A stretch of 47,168 nucleotides of DNA from Proteiniphilum sp. UBA5283 (GCA_002408485.1 DHSP01000046.1:387-47554), one strand, 5' to 3'. Positions 26,192 to 34,499 are shown, counted from the stretch's first letter. Numbers and translations: made by a program. Notes: generated by a model not told the origin, from the letters alone.

Positions 26192-26881
26192 TCAATCCTT
26201 TTGCCGGAGTATAGTGCCGAAAAAGCGGATGTTGATGTTTTCGGCTTTGGTATATTTCCTGAGAAGGTCCACAGCGTATTCCGCCGCTTCGGGAAGTCCG
26301 TCATGACCGGAATAGCCGTTGATCAACATCATCAGGTCCGTCGTGTCGGAGGTGATCTTGGTACGTTCTTCGTCGCTTGTGGGTGTCCCGATTCCACTCG
26401 TTGCATCCCGGTAAACAGGCAATCCTTCAATGTTCAGTATCCCCCTTCCGATCGCTTCAAACTTCTCCCCATACTCGCCCACACCTAAGGTGAGGTTTCC
26501 TTCAATTTTTGCGGCATCAAAGCCCCCAATTGAATAACCTGTTTTGAGAGAGACCAGATTGATGAGGTCTACCGCCGTGTTTATCTGGTAAAGAGGCTGG
26601 CTTTTCAGTATTCTGCGGCATAACGCTTCGCCCGAGGGGCGGTATCGGTTGGGATCCTTTCCCAGCTTTTTATAGACCTCCCTGGTTGCATGAATTGCCG
26701 GACGCCTTTTGATCTCCTCCATCTTGCAGGAAGAGGCCAGAAAAGCGGAAAATGTCGTTATCTCTTTCCATAATTTTTCGTGAAAGGGACTGTTTGTCAC
26801 CTCGCACGCTATTGCTGCCATACTAAACTCCGGACAGACGTCGTAAATTTTATCGCTGATTGTTATTTCTTTCTGCAACAT
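26192..26881 (-). CDS. B3/B4 tRNA-binding domain protein (stand-alone, PheRS beta-related)
   Basis: 229 residues resembling the B3/B4 editing domain of phenylalanyl-tRNA synthetase beta, present here as a free-standing protein. Recognisable pieces are SCKMEEIKRRPAIHATREVYKKLGKDPNRYRPS, INTAVDLINLVSLKTGYSIGG, and later EGLPVYRDATSGIGTPTSDEERT. Free-standing B3/B4 proteins are proposed to act on aminoacyl-tRNA or in trans editing, but their function is largely unproven. It is convergent with the histidine kinase (61 bp gap). A minus-strand TACCTTTG box at 26925-26932 may be its promoter element. Confidence 0.85.
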   Translation of the reverse strand: MLQKEITISDKIYDVCPEFSMAAIACEVTNSPFHEKLWKEITTFSAFLASSCKMEEIKRRPAIHATREVYKKLGKDPNRYRPSGEALCRRILKSQPLYQINTAVDLINLVSLKTGYSIGGFDAAKIEGNLTLGVGEYGEKFEAIGRGILNIEGLPVYRDATSGIGTPTSDEERTKITSDTTDLMMLINGYSGHDGLPEAAEYAVDLLRKYTKAENINIRFFGTILRQKD

Positions 26882-27002
26882 CGTCTTTCAATATCTTTCT
26901 TCATGCTTTTATTCAACGGAAAGTCAAAGGTAAGAAATCTCAAGCAAAAGAACCTGTAAATAGCATAAAGAGATGAATATTCGAAAAATAACGGTCGATT
27001 AA

Positions 27003-27034
27003 TTTGTGGAACTCTACTTCAATTGCTATATTTG
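27003..27034 (+). promoter_or_regulatory. Bacteroidetes-type promoter for the coiled-coil/zapA operon
   Basis: TTTG (27003-27006), 20 bp spacer, TATATTTG (27027-27034), a near-ideal match. It implies a start near 27041 and an unusually long leader of about 175 nt before the coiled-coil gene. The leader contains a possible 28-codon ORF (27077-27163, beginning MKGEAFALRL) of doubtful significance. Confidence 0.65.
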
Positions 27035-27214
27035 CGTGATTTTTTGTTTTCATACGATTATTTCATTTTTTTCATTATGAAGGGTGAAGCATTTGCGTTA
27101 CGACTGACGGGTAAAGTGAAAGTTAGCGTTTTATTGTCAAAGCCGGCAAATGTTATACTTTAGTGAATTCGCGAAAAACGTGCTCTGTCGTTGAAAAATA
27201 GAGGCTCATTTTCT

Positions 27215-27505
27215 ATGACTGACGAAAATAATAAGCTGCTGGTCGATCTGGAGGTGCGTATCAAACAGGTCATCTTTTTGTGCGATGCGTTGAAAGACGA
27301 AAATGAACGCCTAAAAACGGAGATACGGTCGCGCCAAAAGCAACTTGATGAAACAGTGAACGAGTTGCAGCAATTGAAAACAAGATATAATGGTTTGAAA
27401 ACCGCGAGAACCATTACAGCGGCTTCGGTCGACGTGGATACCGCGAAATTGAAACTATCAAAACTGGTGCGGGAAGTGGATAAGTGCATAAATTTATTAA
27501 AATAA
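27215..27505 (+). CDS. Small coiled-coil protein upstream of zapA
   Basis: 96 residues from ATG at 27215 (MTDENNKLLVDLE); an in-frame upstream codon at 27191 is less likely. Residues about 8-65 form a predicted coiled coil with heptad Leu/Ile/Val spacing, rich in Glu/Lys/Arg/Gln (DENERLKTEI, LDETVNELQQLKTRY). The C-terminus LSKLVREVDKCINLLK is another amphipathic helix. It is 19 bp upstream of the zapA ATG and surely co-transcribed. The size, coiled coil and ZapA neighbourhood suggest a Z-ring associated protein functionally like ZapB, but I cannot demonstrate homology. Confidence 0.75.
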   Translation: MTDENNKLLVDLEVRIKQVIFLCDALKDENERLKTEIRSRQKQLDETVNELQQLKTRYNGLKTARTITAASVDVDTAKLKLSKLVREVDKCINLLK

Positions 27506-27524
27506 CATTGATAAAATTTATGTG

Positions 27525-27827
27525 ATGAGAGATGAAAAATTTTTATTAACATTAGAGGTTGCCGGCAGGAAGTATCCATTGAGAATCAAAAAGTCAGATG
27601 AACAGGCCTTCCGTGACGCTGCCAAAAAGATAAATACAAAAATAAACCAATACCGTGTTGCATACGGGGGGGGGAACTCCCGCATGACGACCCAGGATTT
27701 TGTGGCAATGACCGCGATACAGGCATTGGCTGAGAATTTTTCTCTCGGTGATAAAAACAATACAAAACCCTTTGAGGATAAGATTGATTCGTTGATCAGC
27801 GAATTGGATGACTATCTGAAAAAGTAA
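27525..27827 (+). CDS. zapA: Cell division protein ZapA
   Basis: 100-residue FtsZ-ring assembly factor. The ATG at 27525 is preferred over a GTG one codon earlier. The N-terminal beta part LTLEVAGRKYPLRIKKSDEQAFRDAAKKINTKI is the ZapA globular domain; the C-terminal helix (DFVAMTAIQALAENFSL... DSLISELDDYLKK) is the dimer/tetramer coiled coil. It sits between the coiled-coil gene and rny, a usual Bacteroidetes arrangement. Confidence 0.93.
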   Translation: MRDEKFLLTLEVAGRKYPLRIKKSDEQAFRDAAKKINTKINQYRVAYGGGNSRMTTQDFVAMTAIQALAENFSLGDKNNTKPFEDKIDSLISELDDYLKK

Positions 27828-27999
27828 TCTACTCTCTTGAAAAACAAGGGAAGAGGATAACGCACCTTTTATGCACATAATTGTTATGTGTTTAATTGTG
27901 TGCGATTTTTTTTAATGGGCACTAAGCAAAAGTAGAACACCTCATGCCGGAACATTACAATTCCGGCAAGAGCATATAAATCAATTAATATTAAGCAAT
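27828..27999 (+). ncRNA. Structured zapA-rny intergenic region; candidate small RNA or rny leader
   Basis: 172 bp containing two clear hairpins. The first is CACATAA-TTG-TTATGTG (27874-27890), which can instead pair GCACA (27873-27877) with TGTGC (27899-27903) just before eight Ts. The second is an 8-bp perfect stem, TGCCGGAA/TTCCGGCA, with an 8-nt loop at 27945-27968, only 31 bp before the rny ATG. In many bacteria 6S RNA is encoded just after zapA, so that is one hypothesis, but I do not see enough of the 6S fold to call it. Alternatives are a zapA terminator plus an rny 5'-UTR regulatory hairpin. Confidence 0.3.
27873..27913 (+). terminator. Possible intrinsic terminator after zapA
   Basis: A hairpin with two mutually exclusive pairings (CACATAA/TTATGTG, or GCACA/TGTGC further downstream), followed by GA and T8 (27906-27913). 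The second pairing places the stem right before the T-run. The stem is weak, so termination may be partial. Confidence 0.4.
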
Positions 28000-29529
28000 A
28001 TGGAAATAGTAATAGGAATTATCGGGTTGGTGATCGGGGCAGTAGTGGCCTGGTTTCTGACCGGTAAAATGGCCAATTCCCGTGCGCAGAATATTCTGAG
28101 CGATGCGGAGAAGGATGCCGAGGTAATCAGGAAGAAGATTTTACTGGAGGCAAAGGAGGAGACACTCGCGATGAAGACCGAGGCTGAAAAGCAGGCCAAT
28201 GTGCGGACGTCGAAGATTCAGATGACAGAAAACAGGCTCAAGCAACGCGAAATGACGCTTAACCAGAGACAGGAAGAACTGAACAAGAAGAATGCCGAGA
28301 TGGAAGAGTCGAGGCAAAATCTGACTTCCCAGCAGGATTTTTTGGATAAGAAAGCTGCTGAGCTGGAACGTTTGCACAGACAGTCGGTCGAAAAATTGGA
28401 AACCATCTCCGGTCTGTCGGCTGAGGAAGCCAAGGAGCGTCTGGTTGAATCGCTGAAAGACGAAGCCAAGTCCGATGCCCAGTCGTACATCAGCGATATC
28501 ATGGAGGAGGCCAAGATGACCGCCAATAAAGAAGCGAAACGGATTGTAATTCAGTCGATTCAACGTGTGGCTACAGAGACATCCATCGAAAATGCCATTA
28601 CCGTGTTTCATATCGATTCCGACGAGGTAAAGGGAAGGATTATTGGCCGTGAAGGGCGCAACATTCGGGCATTAGAGGCTGCTACAGGCGTGGAAATCGT
28701 GGTAGATGACACGCCCGAAGCCATTGTACTTTCCGGTTTTGACCCTGTGCGGCGTGAGATTGCCCGCCTGTCCCTCCATCAGCTTGTGGCCGATGGTCGC
28801 ATTCACCCGGCGCGCATCGAAGAGGTGGTGTCGAAAGTAAAGAAGCAGATAGAGGAAGAAATTGTGGAGACCGGCAAGCGCACTGTGATCGATCTTGGTA
28901 TTCATGGTCTGCATCCCGAGTTGATCAGGATGGTGGGGAAGATGAAGTACCGATCCTCCTATGGGCAGAACCTGTTGCAGCACTCTCGAGAGGTGGCCAA
29001 CCTCTGTGCCATCATGGCTTCTGAGCTGGGTTTGAATCCCAAAAAAGCGAAACGTGCCGGCTTGCTGCACGATATTGGAAAGGTGCCCGACGATGAACCA
29101 GAATTGCCACACGCAGTACTGGGAATGAAGTTGGCCGAGAAGTTCAAGGAGAAACCCGATATTTGCAATGCTATTGGCTCACACCATGATGAGGTGGAGA
29201 TGACCACCCTGCTGGCGCCCATTGTGCAGGTGTGTGACGCTATCTCCGGTGCCCGTCCCGGTGCCCGCCGTGAAATTGTGGAGGCCTATATCAAGCGGTT
29301 GAATGACCTGGAGAACTTGGCACTCTCATACCCAGGCGTGGTAAAGACTTACGCCATTCAGGCCGGTCGTGAGCTGCGCGTGATCGTAGGTGCTGATAAG
29401 ATTGATGATCAGGATACCGAAAGATTATCCGACGAGATTGCACGCAAGATACAAACCGAAATGACTTACCCCGGCCAGGTAAAGATCACGGTAATCAGGG
29501 AAACGCGTGCCGTGAGCTATGCTAAATAA
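28000..29529 (+). CDS. rny: Ribonuclease Y
   Basis: Membrane-anchored endoribonuclease central to mRNA turnover. The 509-residue protein has an N-terminal TM helix (residues 3-20, IVIGIIGLVIGAVVAWFL), a long coiled coil to about 190, and a KH domain with GRIIGREGRNIRALEAATGVE. The HD phosphohydrolase domain carries the metal-binding GLLHDIGKVPDDEPELPHAV and GSHHDEVE, and VCDAISGARPGARRE is the family signature. Length is normal. It is followed after 28 bp by repeat copy A, whose first hairpin can act as its terminator. Confidence 0.97.
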   Translation: MEIVIGIIGLVIGAVVAWFLTGKMANSRAQNILSDAEKDAEVIRKKILLEAKEETLAMKTEAEKQANVRTSKIQMTENRLKQREMTLNQRQEELNKKNAEMEESRQNLTSQQDFLDKKAAELERLHRQSVEKLETISGLSAEEAKERLVESLKDEAKSDAQSYISDIMEEAKMTANKEAKRIVIQSIQRVATETSIENAITVFHIDSDEVKGRIIGREGRNIRALEAATGVEIVVDDTPEAIVLSGFDPVRREIARLSLHQLVADGRIHPARIEEVVSKVKKQIEEEIVETGKRTVIDLGIHGLHPELIRMVGKMKYRSSYGQNLLQHSREVANLCAIMASELGLNPKKAKRAGLLHDIGKVPDDEPELPHAVLGMKLAEKFKEKPDICNAIGSHHDEVEMTTLLAPIVQVCDAISGARPGARREIVEAYIKRLNDLENLALSYPGVVKTYAIQAGRELRVIVGADKIDDQDTERLSDEIARKIQTEMTYPGQVKITVIRETRAVSYAK

Positions 29530-29557
29530 ATAGACGGCAACAAATTTATCAATCCAC

Positions 29558-29678
29558 AAAAAAAGAGGGTGTATCACAAATGTGATTTCACCCTCTTTTT
29601 ATTGGGATATCTATCTGAGAACATATCCCAATATTCATTTCTCAGGAGGTTAAATTTTATTTTGAGACAGCCTCTTTT
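29558..29678 (+). repeat. Palindromic interspersed repeat, copy A (MITE-like, about 121 bp)
   Basis: Near-identical to a sequence at 39398-39516 in the opposite orientation: by hand alignment, three substitutions and two 1-bp indels. Internal structure: hairpin 1 (29562-29598, AAAGAGGGTG...CACCCTCTTT with a TGTGAT inner stem), hairpin 2 (TTGGGATAT...ATATCCCAA, 29603-29632), then a conserved unpaired stretch with CTCAGGAGGT and TTTTGAGACAGCCTCTTTT at the far end. The ends form an imperfect terminal inverted repeat, AAAAGAGG(G/C)TGT. In this copy the inverted repeat continues outward as AATCCACA/TGTGGATT (29551-29688), reaching the stop codon of the convergent GH57 gene. No ORF. Confidence 0.88.
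29562..29598 (+). terminator. Hairpin 1 of repeat A, likely bidirectional terminator of rny
   Basis: A 10-bp GC-containing stem AAAGAGGGTG/CACCCTCTTT extended by ATCACA/TGTGAT, followed by TTATT on the plus strand and preceded by A7 (a T-run on the minus strand). It could terminate rny and, in the other direction, read-through from the GH57 operon. Confidence 0.65.
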
Positions 29679-29685
29679 CTGTGGA

Positions 29686-31026
29686 TTAATCTTTTCCTGC
29701 CTTTTCTGTCTTTTTGATTTTTTTTACCAGCAATGCTTCGTTACTCCCAATCACTGTTTTCAGTTCCATCTGCAGACGCTTAATCTCCATTTCCTGATTG
29801 TGGATAGTGGTCAATAAGGCGTTCAACTCCTCGTTGTCGACGGTGTCGGGATATTGTGCTTTTACCCTCGCAATGAAATCGCTCAATACATTCATATAGT
29901 TGTTAAAGGCATCGTAGGGAGACATATAGGGGCTGAACTGGCTCTGTTCACCACCAAAATGCTTGGTCGACATGTAATAAAAGTGATCACTTGTCTGCAG
30001 ATAGAGCCAGTCTTGTTTCAGTCGCCGGTCGGTACACAGCCGCACTCTTTCTCCAACCTCGTACAGCGATTTCAGCGCACTTTGCTGTAGCTTATTTCCC
30101 AACCAGGCACTCACATCCCGCTCTTCGTCAGACCAGGATATGGGATTGGGCACAGTGATCGCGCCAATGGGTTTGTTGTTCTCCAGTGCTTCCCGGGGTG
30201 TGCTAAAGCCAATCTCATGTTCAAAAGCAAAACGGGGCAAAGCTTTCATAAATTCAAAAATACCCGTATGCGAAGGCTGGATATTTCCCAGTGTCTCGTA
30301 ATTCATAAAGAGGTTGAACACCTCCTCTTCCGAAGGGGTGGCGGCAATCCAGGAGATAAACTTCTCAGCCGTAAGCGGATATTCATTCCAACTATAGTTC
30401 GAAAAGCGATAGGTGATGTCGTCGCTGTAACGGCTGTTTTTGAGTAAGAGTTTCAGCTTGGGTTCACTGGCGGCCTGGTAGATATAATTGGGACTCTTCC
30501 AGCCGAGAATGTGTTTTGCTCCTTCCGTAATCATTTTGGTATACCCCATATCGTATACCATCTCGGCGATCTTGTCATCATAGATCAGTTCTGTATTACG
30601 CAGTACGGTTGGCTTCTGGTCAAAAAGCATCTCTATTCTTTCGGCATGGTGCGTAACCTGATTGCGAAATTCTTCCGGATCAAACAGGCTCGAGAGCGAG
30701 TGTGCATAAGTTTCGGCAAGAAACTCCACGTTTCCGGTTTTGCTCAGTTCGCGAAATCCTTCGATTACTTCGGGAGCGTAAATTTCCAGTTGTTCAAGCG
30801 CTACACCCGAGATCGAGAATGCTACCTTGAACTTTCCCTTATACTGATTCACAAGGTCCAGCAACATGCGATTGGCAGGTATATATGACCGGGCGGCTAT
30901 TTGTTGGAGAATATCTTCGTTGGCATAATCATCGAAATAATAATGATCTCTGCCGATATTGAAGAAACGATATCTTTTTAACCGGAAAGGCTGGTGGATC
31001 TGAAAATAAAAACAGATTGTCTTCAT
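29686..31026 (-). CDS. GH57 alpha-amylase-like protein (predicted catalytic Asp replaced by Asn)
   Basis: 446-residue family 57 protein of the short MJ1611-like type. HQPFRLKRYRFFNIG lies at 11-25, YAHSLSSLF in the middle, and the nucleophile region RNTELIYDD with Glu146. The segment usually reading MDYETFG, whose Asp is the acid/base in this group as I recall it, is MNYETLG here (Asn242, codon AAT). A C-terminal coiled-coil stretch with basic end (IHNQEMEIKRLQMEL...KKIKKTEKAGKD) follows. It is the last gene of the leftward glycogen operon (31 bp after the GT4 gene) and is expected to act on glycogen-type alpha-glucan in the cytoplasm, but may be catalytically impaired or regulatory. No signal peptide. 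Confidence 0.88.
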   Translation of the reverse strand: MKTICFYFQIHQPFRLKRYRFFNIGRDHYYFDDYANEDILQQIAARSYIPANRMLLDLVNQYKGKFKVAFSISGVALEQLEIYAPEVIEGFRELSKTGNVEFLAETYAHSLSSLFDPEEFRNQVTHHAERIEMLFDQKPTVLRNTELIYDDKIAEMVYDMGYTKMITEGAKHILGWKSPNYIYQAASEPKLKLLLKNSRYSDDITYRFSNYSWNEYPLTAEKFISWIAATPSEEEVFNLFMNYETLGNIQPSHTGIFEFMKALPRFAFEHEIGFSTPREALENNKPIGAITVPNPISWSDEERDVSAWLGNKLQQSALKSLYEVGERVRLCTDRRLKQDWLYLQTSDHFYYMSTKHFGGEQSQFSPYMSPYDAFNNYMNVLSDFIARVKAQYPDTVDNEELNALLTTIHNQEMEIKRLQMELKTVIGSNEALLVKKIKKTEKAGKD

Positions 31027-31057
31027 CGTTATTTATTTTGGTTGTTGATTTTTATAC

Positions 31058-32317
31058 TTATTGCATGAGGCTGTCATAAATTCTGCGGACCTTCAGGCCA
31101 GCATCTTCCCACTTGATGTTGTCTACCTCAATTTTTCCTTCTTCCTTCAGGTACTCTGCCATGGCCGGATAGGTACAAATGGAATAGATGGCATCTGCCA
31201 TCGCATCCACATCCCAGTAATCGGTCTTGATCACGTTATTCAGAATTTCCGAACAACCCGACTGGTGAGAGATGATACTCGGTACACCGCACTGCATTGC
31301 CTCAAGGGGAGAAATACCGAAAGGTTCCGAGACGGAGGGCATCACATATACGTCGCTCGATTTGAGCATTTCATAGACCTGCTTGCCACGCAGGAAGCCT
31401 GTGAAATGGAATTTGTGAGCGATACCACGTTCTGCCACCAGGCGGATCATCTGGTCCATCATGTCACCGCTGCCGGCCATGACAAACCGGATGTGGGCGG
31501 TCTTACGAATTACCTGGGTAGCTGCATCCACAAAAAACTCCGGTCCCTTCTGCATGGTGATCCTTCCCAGGAAGGTAACCACCTTCTCCTGCACGCCCGA
31601 TAATTTTTTAATTGATGCAATCTCCGGACTGAGTGGTTCAACGGCATTGTGCACGGTTGTCACCTTCCAGTAGGGCTGATGATAGTTCTCAATCACCGTG
31701 CGGCGGGTAAGGTTGCTCACGCAGATGATATGGTCACAATTGTCCATGCCGTCCTTTTCAATGCCATAGACGATGGGATTGGGTTTACCCCTGCTCCGGT
31801 CGAACTCGGTAGCGTGCACATGGATCACCATGGGTTTACCCGAAATGCTCTTTGCATGCAGGCCCGCAGGATAGGTGAGCCAGTCGTGTGAGTGAATCAC
31901 ATCGAAATCGTAGGTTCGAGCAATCACACCGGCCACGATGGAGTAGTTGTTGGTCTCTTCCAGTATGTTGTTAGGATACCGACCTGAAAATTCGATACAT
32001 CCCAGGTCGTTTGTGTGCATATAGCTGAAATCGGCATAGATGTTATCGCGCATCCAGTAGTACTCCTGAGGATTCATAAGTTTCCCGAGCCTTGCCTCTG
32101 CCATCTCCCAGGGAACATCGCGCCAAACAATGGGTGTGTTGTTGGCACCGATGATCTTCATGAAGCTTTGGTCTTCGTCACCCCATGGCTTGGGAATAAC
32201 GAAAATCGTCTCCATATCTTCCTGTTTGGCCATTCCTTTTGTCAGTCCATAGCTTGCTGTTCCCAGTCCTCCGAGAATATGTGGCGGGAATTCCCAGCCA
32301 AACATTAATGCCTTCAT
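31058..32317 (-). CDS. GT4/GT5-type glycosyltransferase, glycogen-synthase-like
   Basis: 419 residues with a GT-B fold. The N-terminal donor/acceptor loop reads FGWEFPPHILGGLGTASYGLTKG (the KxGGL-like start of glycogen synthases), then DVIHSHDWLTYPAGL, HVHATEFDRSRG, a second domain from about residue 230 (VVTFLGRITMQKGPEFFVDA) and the nucleotide-sugar motif SVSEPFGISPLEAMQCGVPSI. Located between the debranching enzyme and GH57 genes, it is probably the glycogen/alpha-glucan synthase of this operon. Donor (ADP- or UDP-glucose) cannot be read off. Confidence 0.9.
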   Translation of the reverse strand: MKALMFGWEFPPHILGGLGTASYGLTKGMAKQEDMETIFVIPKPWGDEDQSFMKIIGANNTPIVWRDVPWEMAEARLGKLMNPQEYYWMRDNIYADFSYMHTNDLGCIEFSGRYPNNILEETNNYSIVAGVIARTYDFDVIHSHDWLTYPAGLHAKSISGKPMVIHVHATEFDRSRGKPNPIVYGIEKDGMDNCDHIICVSNLTRRTVIENYHQPYWKVTTVHNAVEPLSPEIASIKKLSGVQEKVVTFLGRITMQKGPEFFVDAATQVIRKTAHIRFVMAGSGDMMDQMIRLVAERGIAHKFHFTGFLRGKQVYEMLKSSDVYVMPSVSEPFGISPLEAMQCGVPSIISHQSGCSEILNNVIKTDYWDVDAMADAIYSICTYPAMAEYLKEEGKIEVDNIKWEDAGLKVRRIYDSLMQ

Positions 32318-32377
32318 GTGTCCAATATTTGATGTTGCCGGAGCAGGGCCTCCGGTATATGTTTCTGTTTCTTTTTC

Positions 32378-34318
32378 TTATGTGTATGAGTTGATAATCC
32401 TTTGTGCTCTGAGAAGCTCCCCGACGCTCATTGCAAAAGAGTAACCGCCGTGTGCGATAAAGGGTGGGTTGGAATCATAAAATTCCGATATGGTGCCAAT
32501 GCAGTCGTTTTGCATCTCTCCTTCCATTTCCACCATAATCCGATCGGCCAGTGACAATCCGCTCATGTGAAAAACATTGAGGTATGCTTCAATATAGGGA
32601 CCCAGTAACCAGGGAAATGCCATTCCGTTGAAGTAGGCCAATTGTTTTTCATGCTCAGAACCGGTGTAATGAGGATGAAACTGATCGCTTTTGGGCGTGA
32701 GGGAACGGATGCCGCATGTGGTGAGCAACTCTTTGGTTACAAAGTCGATCACCGACTTCTTTTGTCCTCTTTCCAGCGGTGAGTGAGGTAGTGAAACGGC
32801 GAAGATCATATTGGGCCGCACGTTGAGGTCACGGTGATAGCCGTCTACGTAATCATACAGATATCCGGCATCGTTGAGAAAAACTTCCAAAAAAGAGTTG
32901 CCGGCTAGTCGTGAGTAGTTTTCCAGCTTAGTGGCCTGAGGCTCGCTCCCTATTTCGCGTGCCACCTCTTCTGAGAACTTCAGGGCGTTATACCAGAGGG
33001 CATTAAATTCTACCAGATAGCCAGAACGGGGAATGACCGGCCGTCCGTTGATCGTTGCATTCATCCAGCTTACGGCAACATCGTGCCCGTAGGTGGTTAG
33101 CAGTCCGTTATCCCCATGATACACCAGATTAGGATGCTTCCCGGCAATGATGTAGTCGATGATCTCGAACAAGAAGTCGCTGTATTTTTCCACAAAAGTA
33201 TTTTTTTGCTCCTTCCGGTATTGTTGTAATGCCCACACAACCCACAGCAAAACATCAGGGTCTTCTATCTGTTTGATGAAACTTTTTGACGGTTTATCTG
33301 TCATGAAATTTCTCAAGTGGGGGATGGCGGTATCCATAGTCTTTTCGAAATCCTGTACTTTGTCTACGGCGAGAGTACAACCGGGTAGAGAGATAAACTG
33401 GTCGCGCGCCCGCACCTTAAACCAGGGGTATCCTGCCAGAAGATAGTGCTCTCCTTTGTTGGGTATGTAATAGAACTGGTGGCTGGAGTTCTTTAGACAG
33501 TTATAAAAATTGGAACGTGGTGTGCGTGAATATATCTCTAAATCAAACTCATGGGCCAGGTTGGCTGTGTCTACGAGAATATCGCCGGCCGAAAAAATAA
33601 TCACTTCACCTTTGGCGATTGACATCTCGAAATAGCCAGGCACATACAGATCTTCCTGATACGTGTCACCGCTCTGAAGGTCCTGTAGGTATTCAATACC
33701 GCGGTACCAATCGGGGTGATAAATAAATTCCGGCTTTTTGTTAAACTGCATAAACAGTTCGGGGTAACCAAAATACATGCAAGTGCTGATGCCATTTTCC
33801 ACTTCGCGATAGGAGCGGTCTACTTGGTCATTTTCGTGAGTGAGTTGCGATATTTTTCGAAAAGCCAGGAACGGTTTAAAACGGATGGTCGTGGGAGAAT
33901 GAGCATCCAGCAGGGTGTATCGGATCATCAAACGATTTTCTTTCGAGGAGAACATGATTTCCTTCGACAGGATCACACCGCCAATACGGTAGATAGTTTT
34001 GGGTACGCTGTCGCAATTGAACTCCCGTATATACTTGTGCCCCTTCGGACTGTAATTGTCACCTGCGTACCGGTGTATTCCCAGGTTGAATTCAGCACCA
34101 TGCTGGATGACTGTTTCGTCGAAAGACGACAGGATAAGGTGATTCTCGTCGTCCAAATAAGGCACAGGCATTACCAATAATCCCTGGTACTTGGTTGTGT
34201 TGCAGCCCGATATCGATGTGTTTTGATAAGCTCCTCTTCGGTTGGTTCGTAATACGTTCCGGTAGAGAGAATACTCCAAATTGATCATCAGCTCTTTGTC
34301 GAATTTCAGATAACTCAT
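32378..34318 (-). CDS. Glycogen debranching enzyme (amylo-alpha-1,6-glucosidase)
   Basis: 646 residues from ATG at 34318 (MSYLKFDKELMINLEYSLY). The longer frame to 34429 adds a hydrophobic stretch that is translated promoter DNA. The N-terminal domain (about 20-250) has RTNRRGAYQNTSISGCNTTKYQGLLV and DETVIQHG. The C-terminal (alpha/alpha)6 glucosidase domain (about 270-640) includes PWFKVRARDQFISLPG, YHGDNGLLTTYGHDVAVSWMNATINGRPVIPRSGYLVEFNALWYNAL, VRPNMIFAVSLP and YFNGMAFPWLLGPY. It removes alpha-1,6 branches of glycogen. First gene of a three-gene operon. Divergent from the rhomboid gene. Confidence 0.94.
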   Translation of the reverse strand: MSYLKFDKELMINLEYSLYRNVLRTNRRGAYQNTSISGCNTTKYQGLLVMPVPYLDDENHLILSSFDETVIQHGAEFNLGIHRYAGDNYSPKGHKYIREFNCDSVPKTIYRIGGVILSKEIMFSSKENRLMIRYTLLDAHSPTTIRFKPFLAFRKISQLTHENDQVDRSYREVENGISTCMYFGYPELFMQFNKKPEFIYHPDWYRGIEYLQDLQSGDTYQEDLYVPGYFEMSIAKGEVIIFSAGDILVDTANLAHEFDLEIYSRTPRSNFYNCLKNSSHQFYYIPNKGEHYLLAGYPWFKVRARDQFISLPGCTLAVDKVQDFEKTMDTAIPHLRNFMTDKPSKSFIKQIEDPDVLLWVVWALQQYRKEQKNTFVEKYSDFLFEIIDYIIAGKHPNLVYHGDNGLLTTYGHDVAVSWMNATINGRPVIPRSGYLVEFNALWYNALKFSEEVAREIGSEPQATKLENYSRLAGNSFLEVFLNDAGYLYDYVDGYHRDLNVRPNMIFAVSLPHSPLERGQKKSVIDFVTKELLTTCGIRSLTPKSDQFHPHYTGSEHEKQLAYFNGMAFPWLLGPYIEAYLNVFHMSGLSLADRIMVEMEGEMQNDCIGTISEFYDSNPPFIAHGGYSFAMSVGELLRAQRIINSYT

Positions 34319-34430
34319 CGCTAAATAAAATTTGTAGTAAGGTAAATGGCACTTAATTCCTGCGAAAGATAGTAAAATTGAAATTATATCACAAGCAAAA
34401 GGGATGAATAAACACAATATTTCCTCCATT

Positions 34431-34462
34431 ATTGAGCCGGTTGCACAATTGTTGTATATTTG
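34431..34462 (+). promoter_or_regulatory. Bacteroidetes-type promoter for the rhomboid gene
   Basis: ATTG (34431-34434), 20 bp spacer, TATATTTG (34455-34462); start expected near 34469, about 30 nt before the ATG at 34500. It lies in the 181 bp divergent gap with the debranching enzyme gene. Confidence 0.55.
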
Positions 34463-34499
34463 TGTCGATAAGGAGTTCTCTCTTAACTTTAACGAAAAT

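Noticed and set aside
29558..29678. Repeat A as a full insertion sequence end
   Set aside because: No transposase fragment next to either copy and both copies have the same short length, so a non-autonomous element or conserved palindrome fits better.
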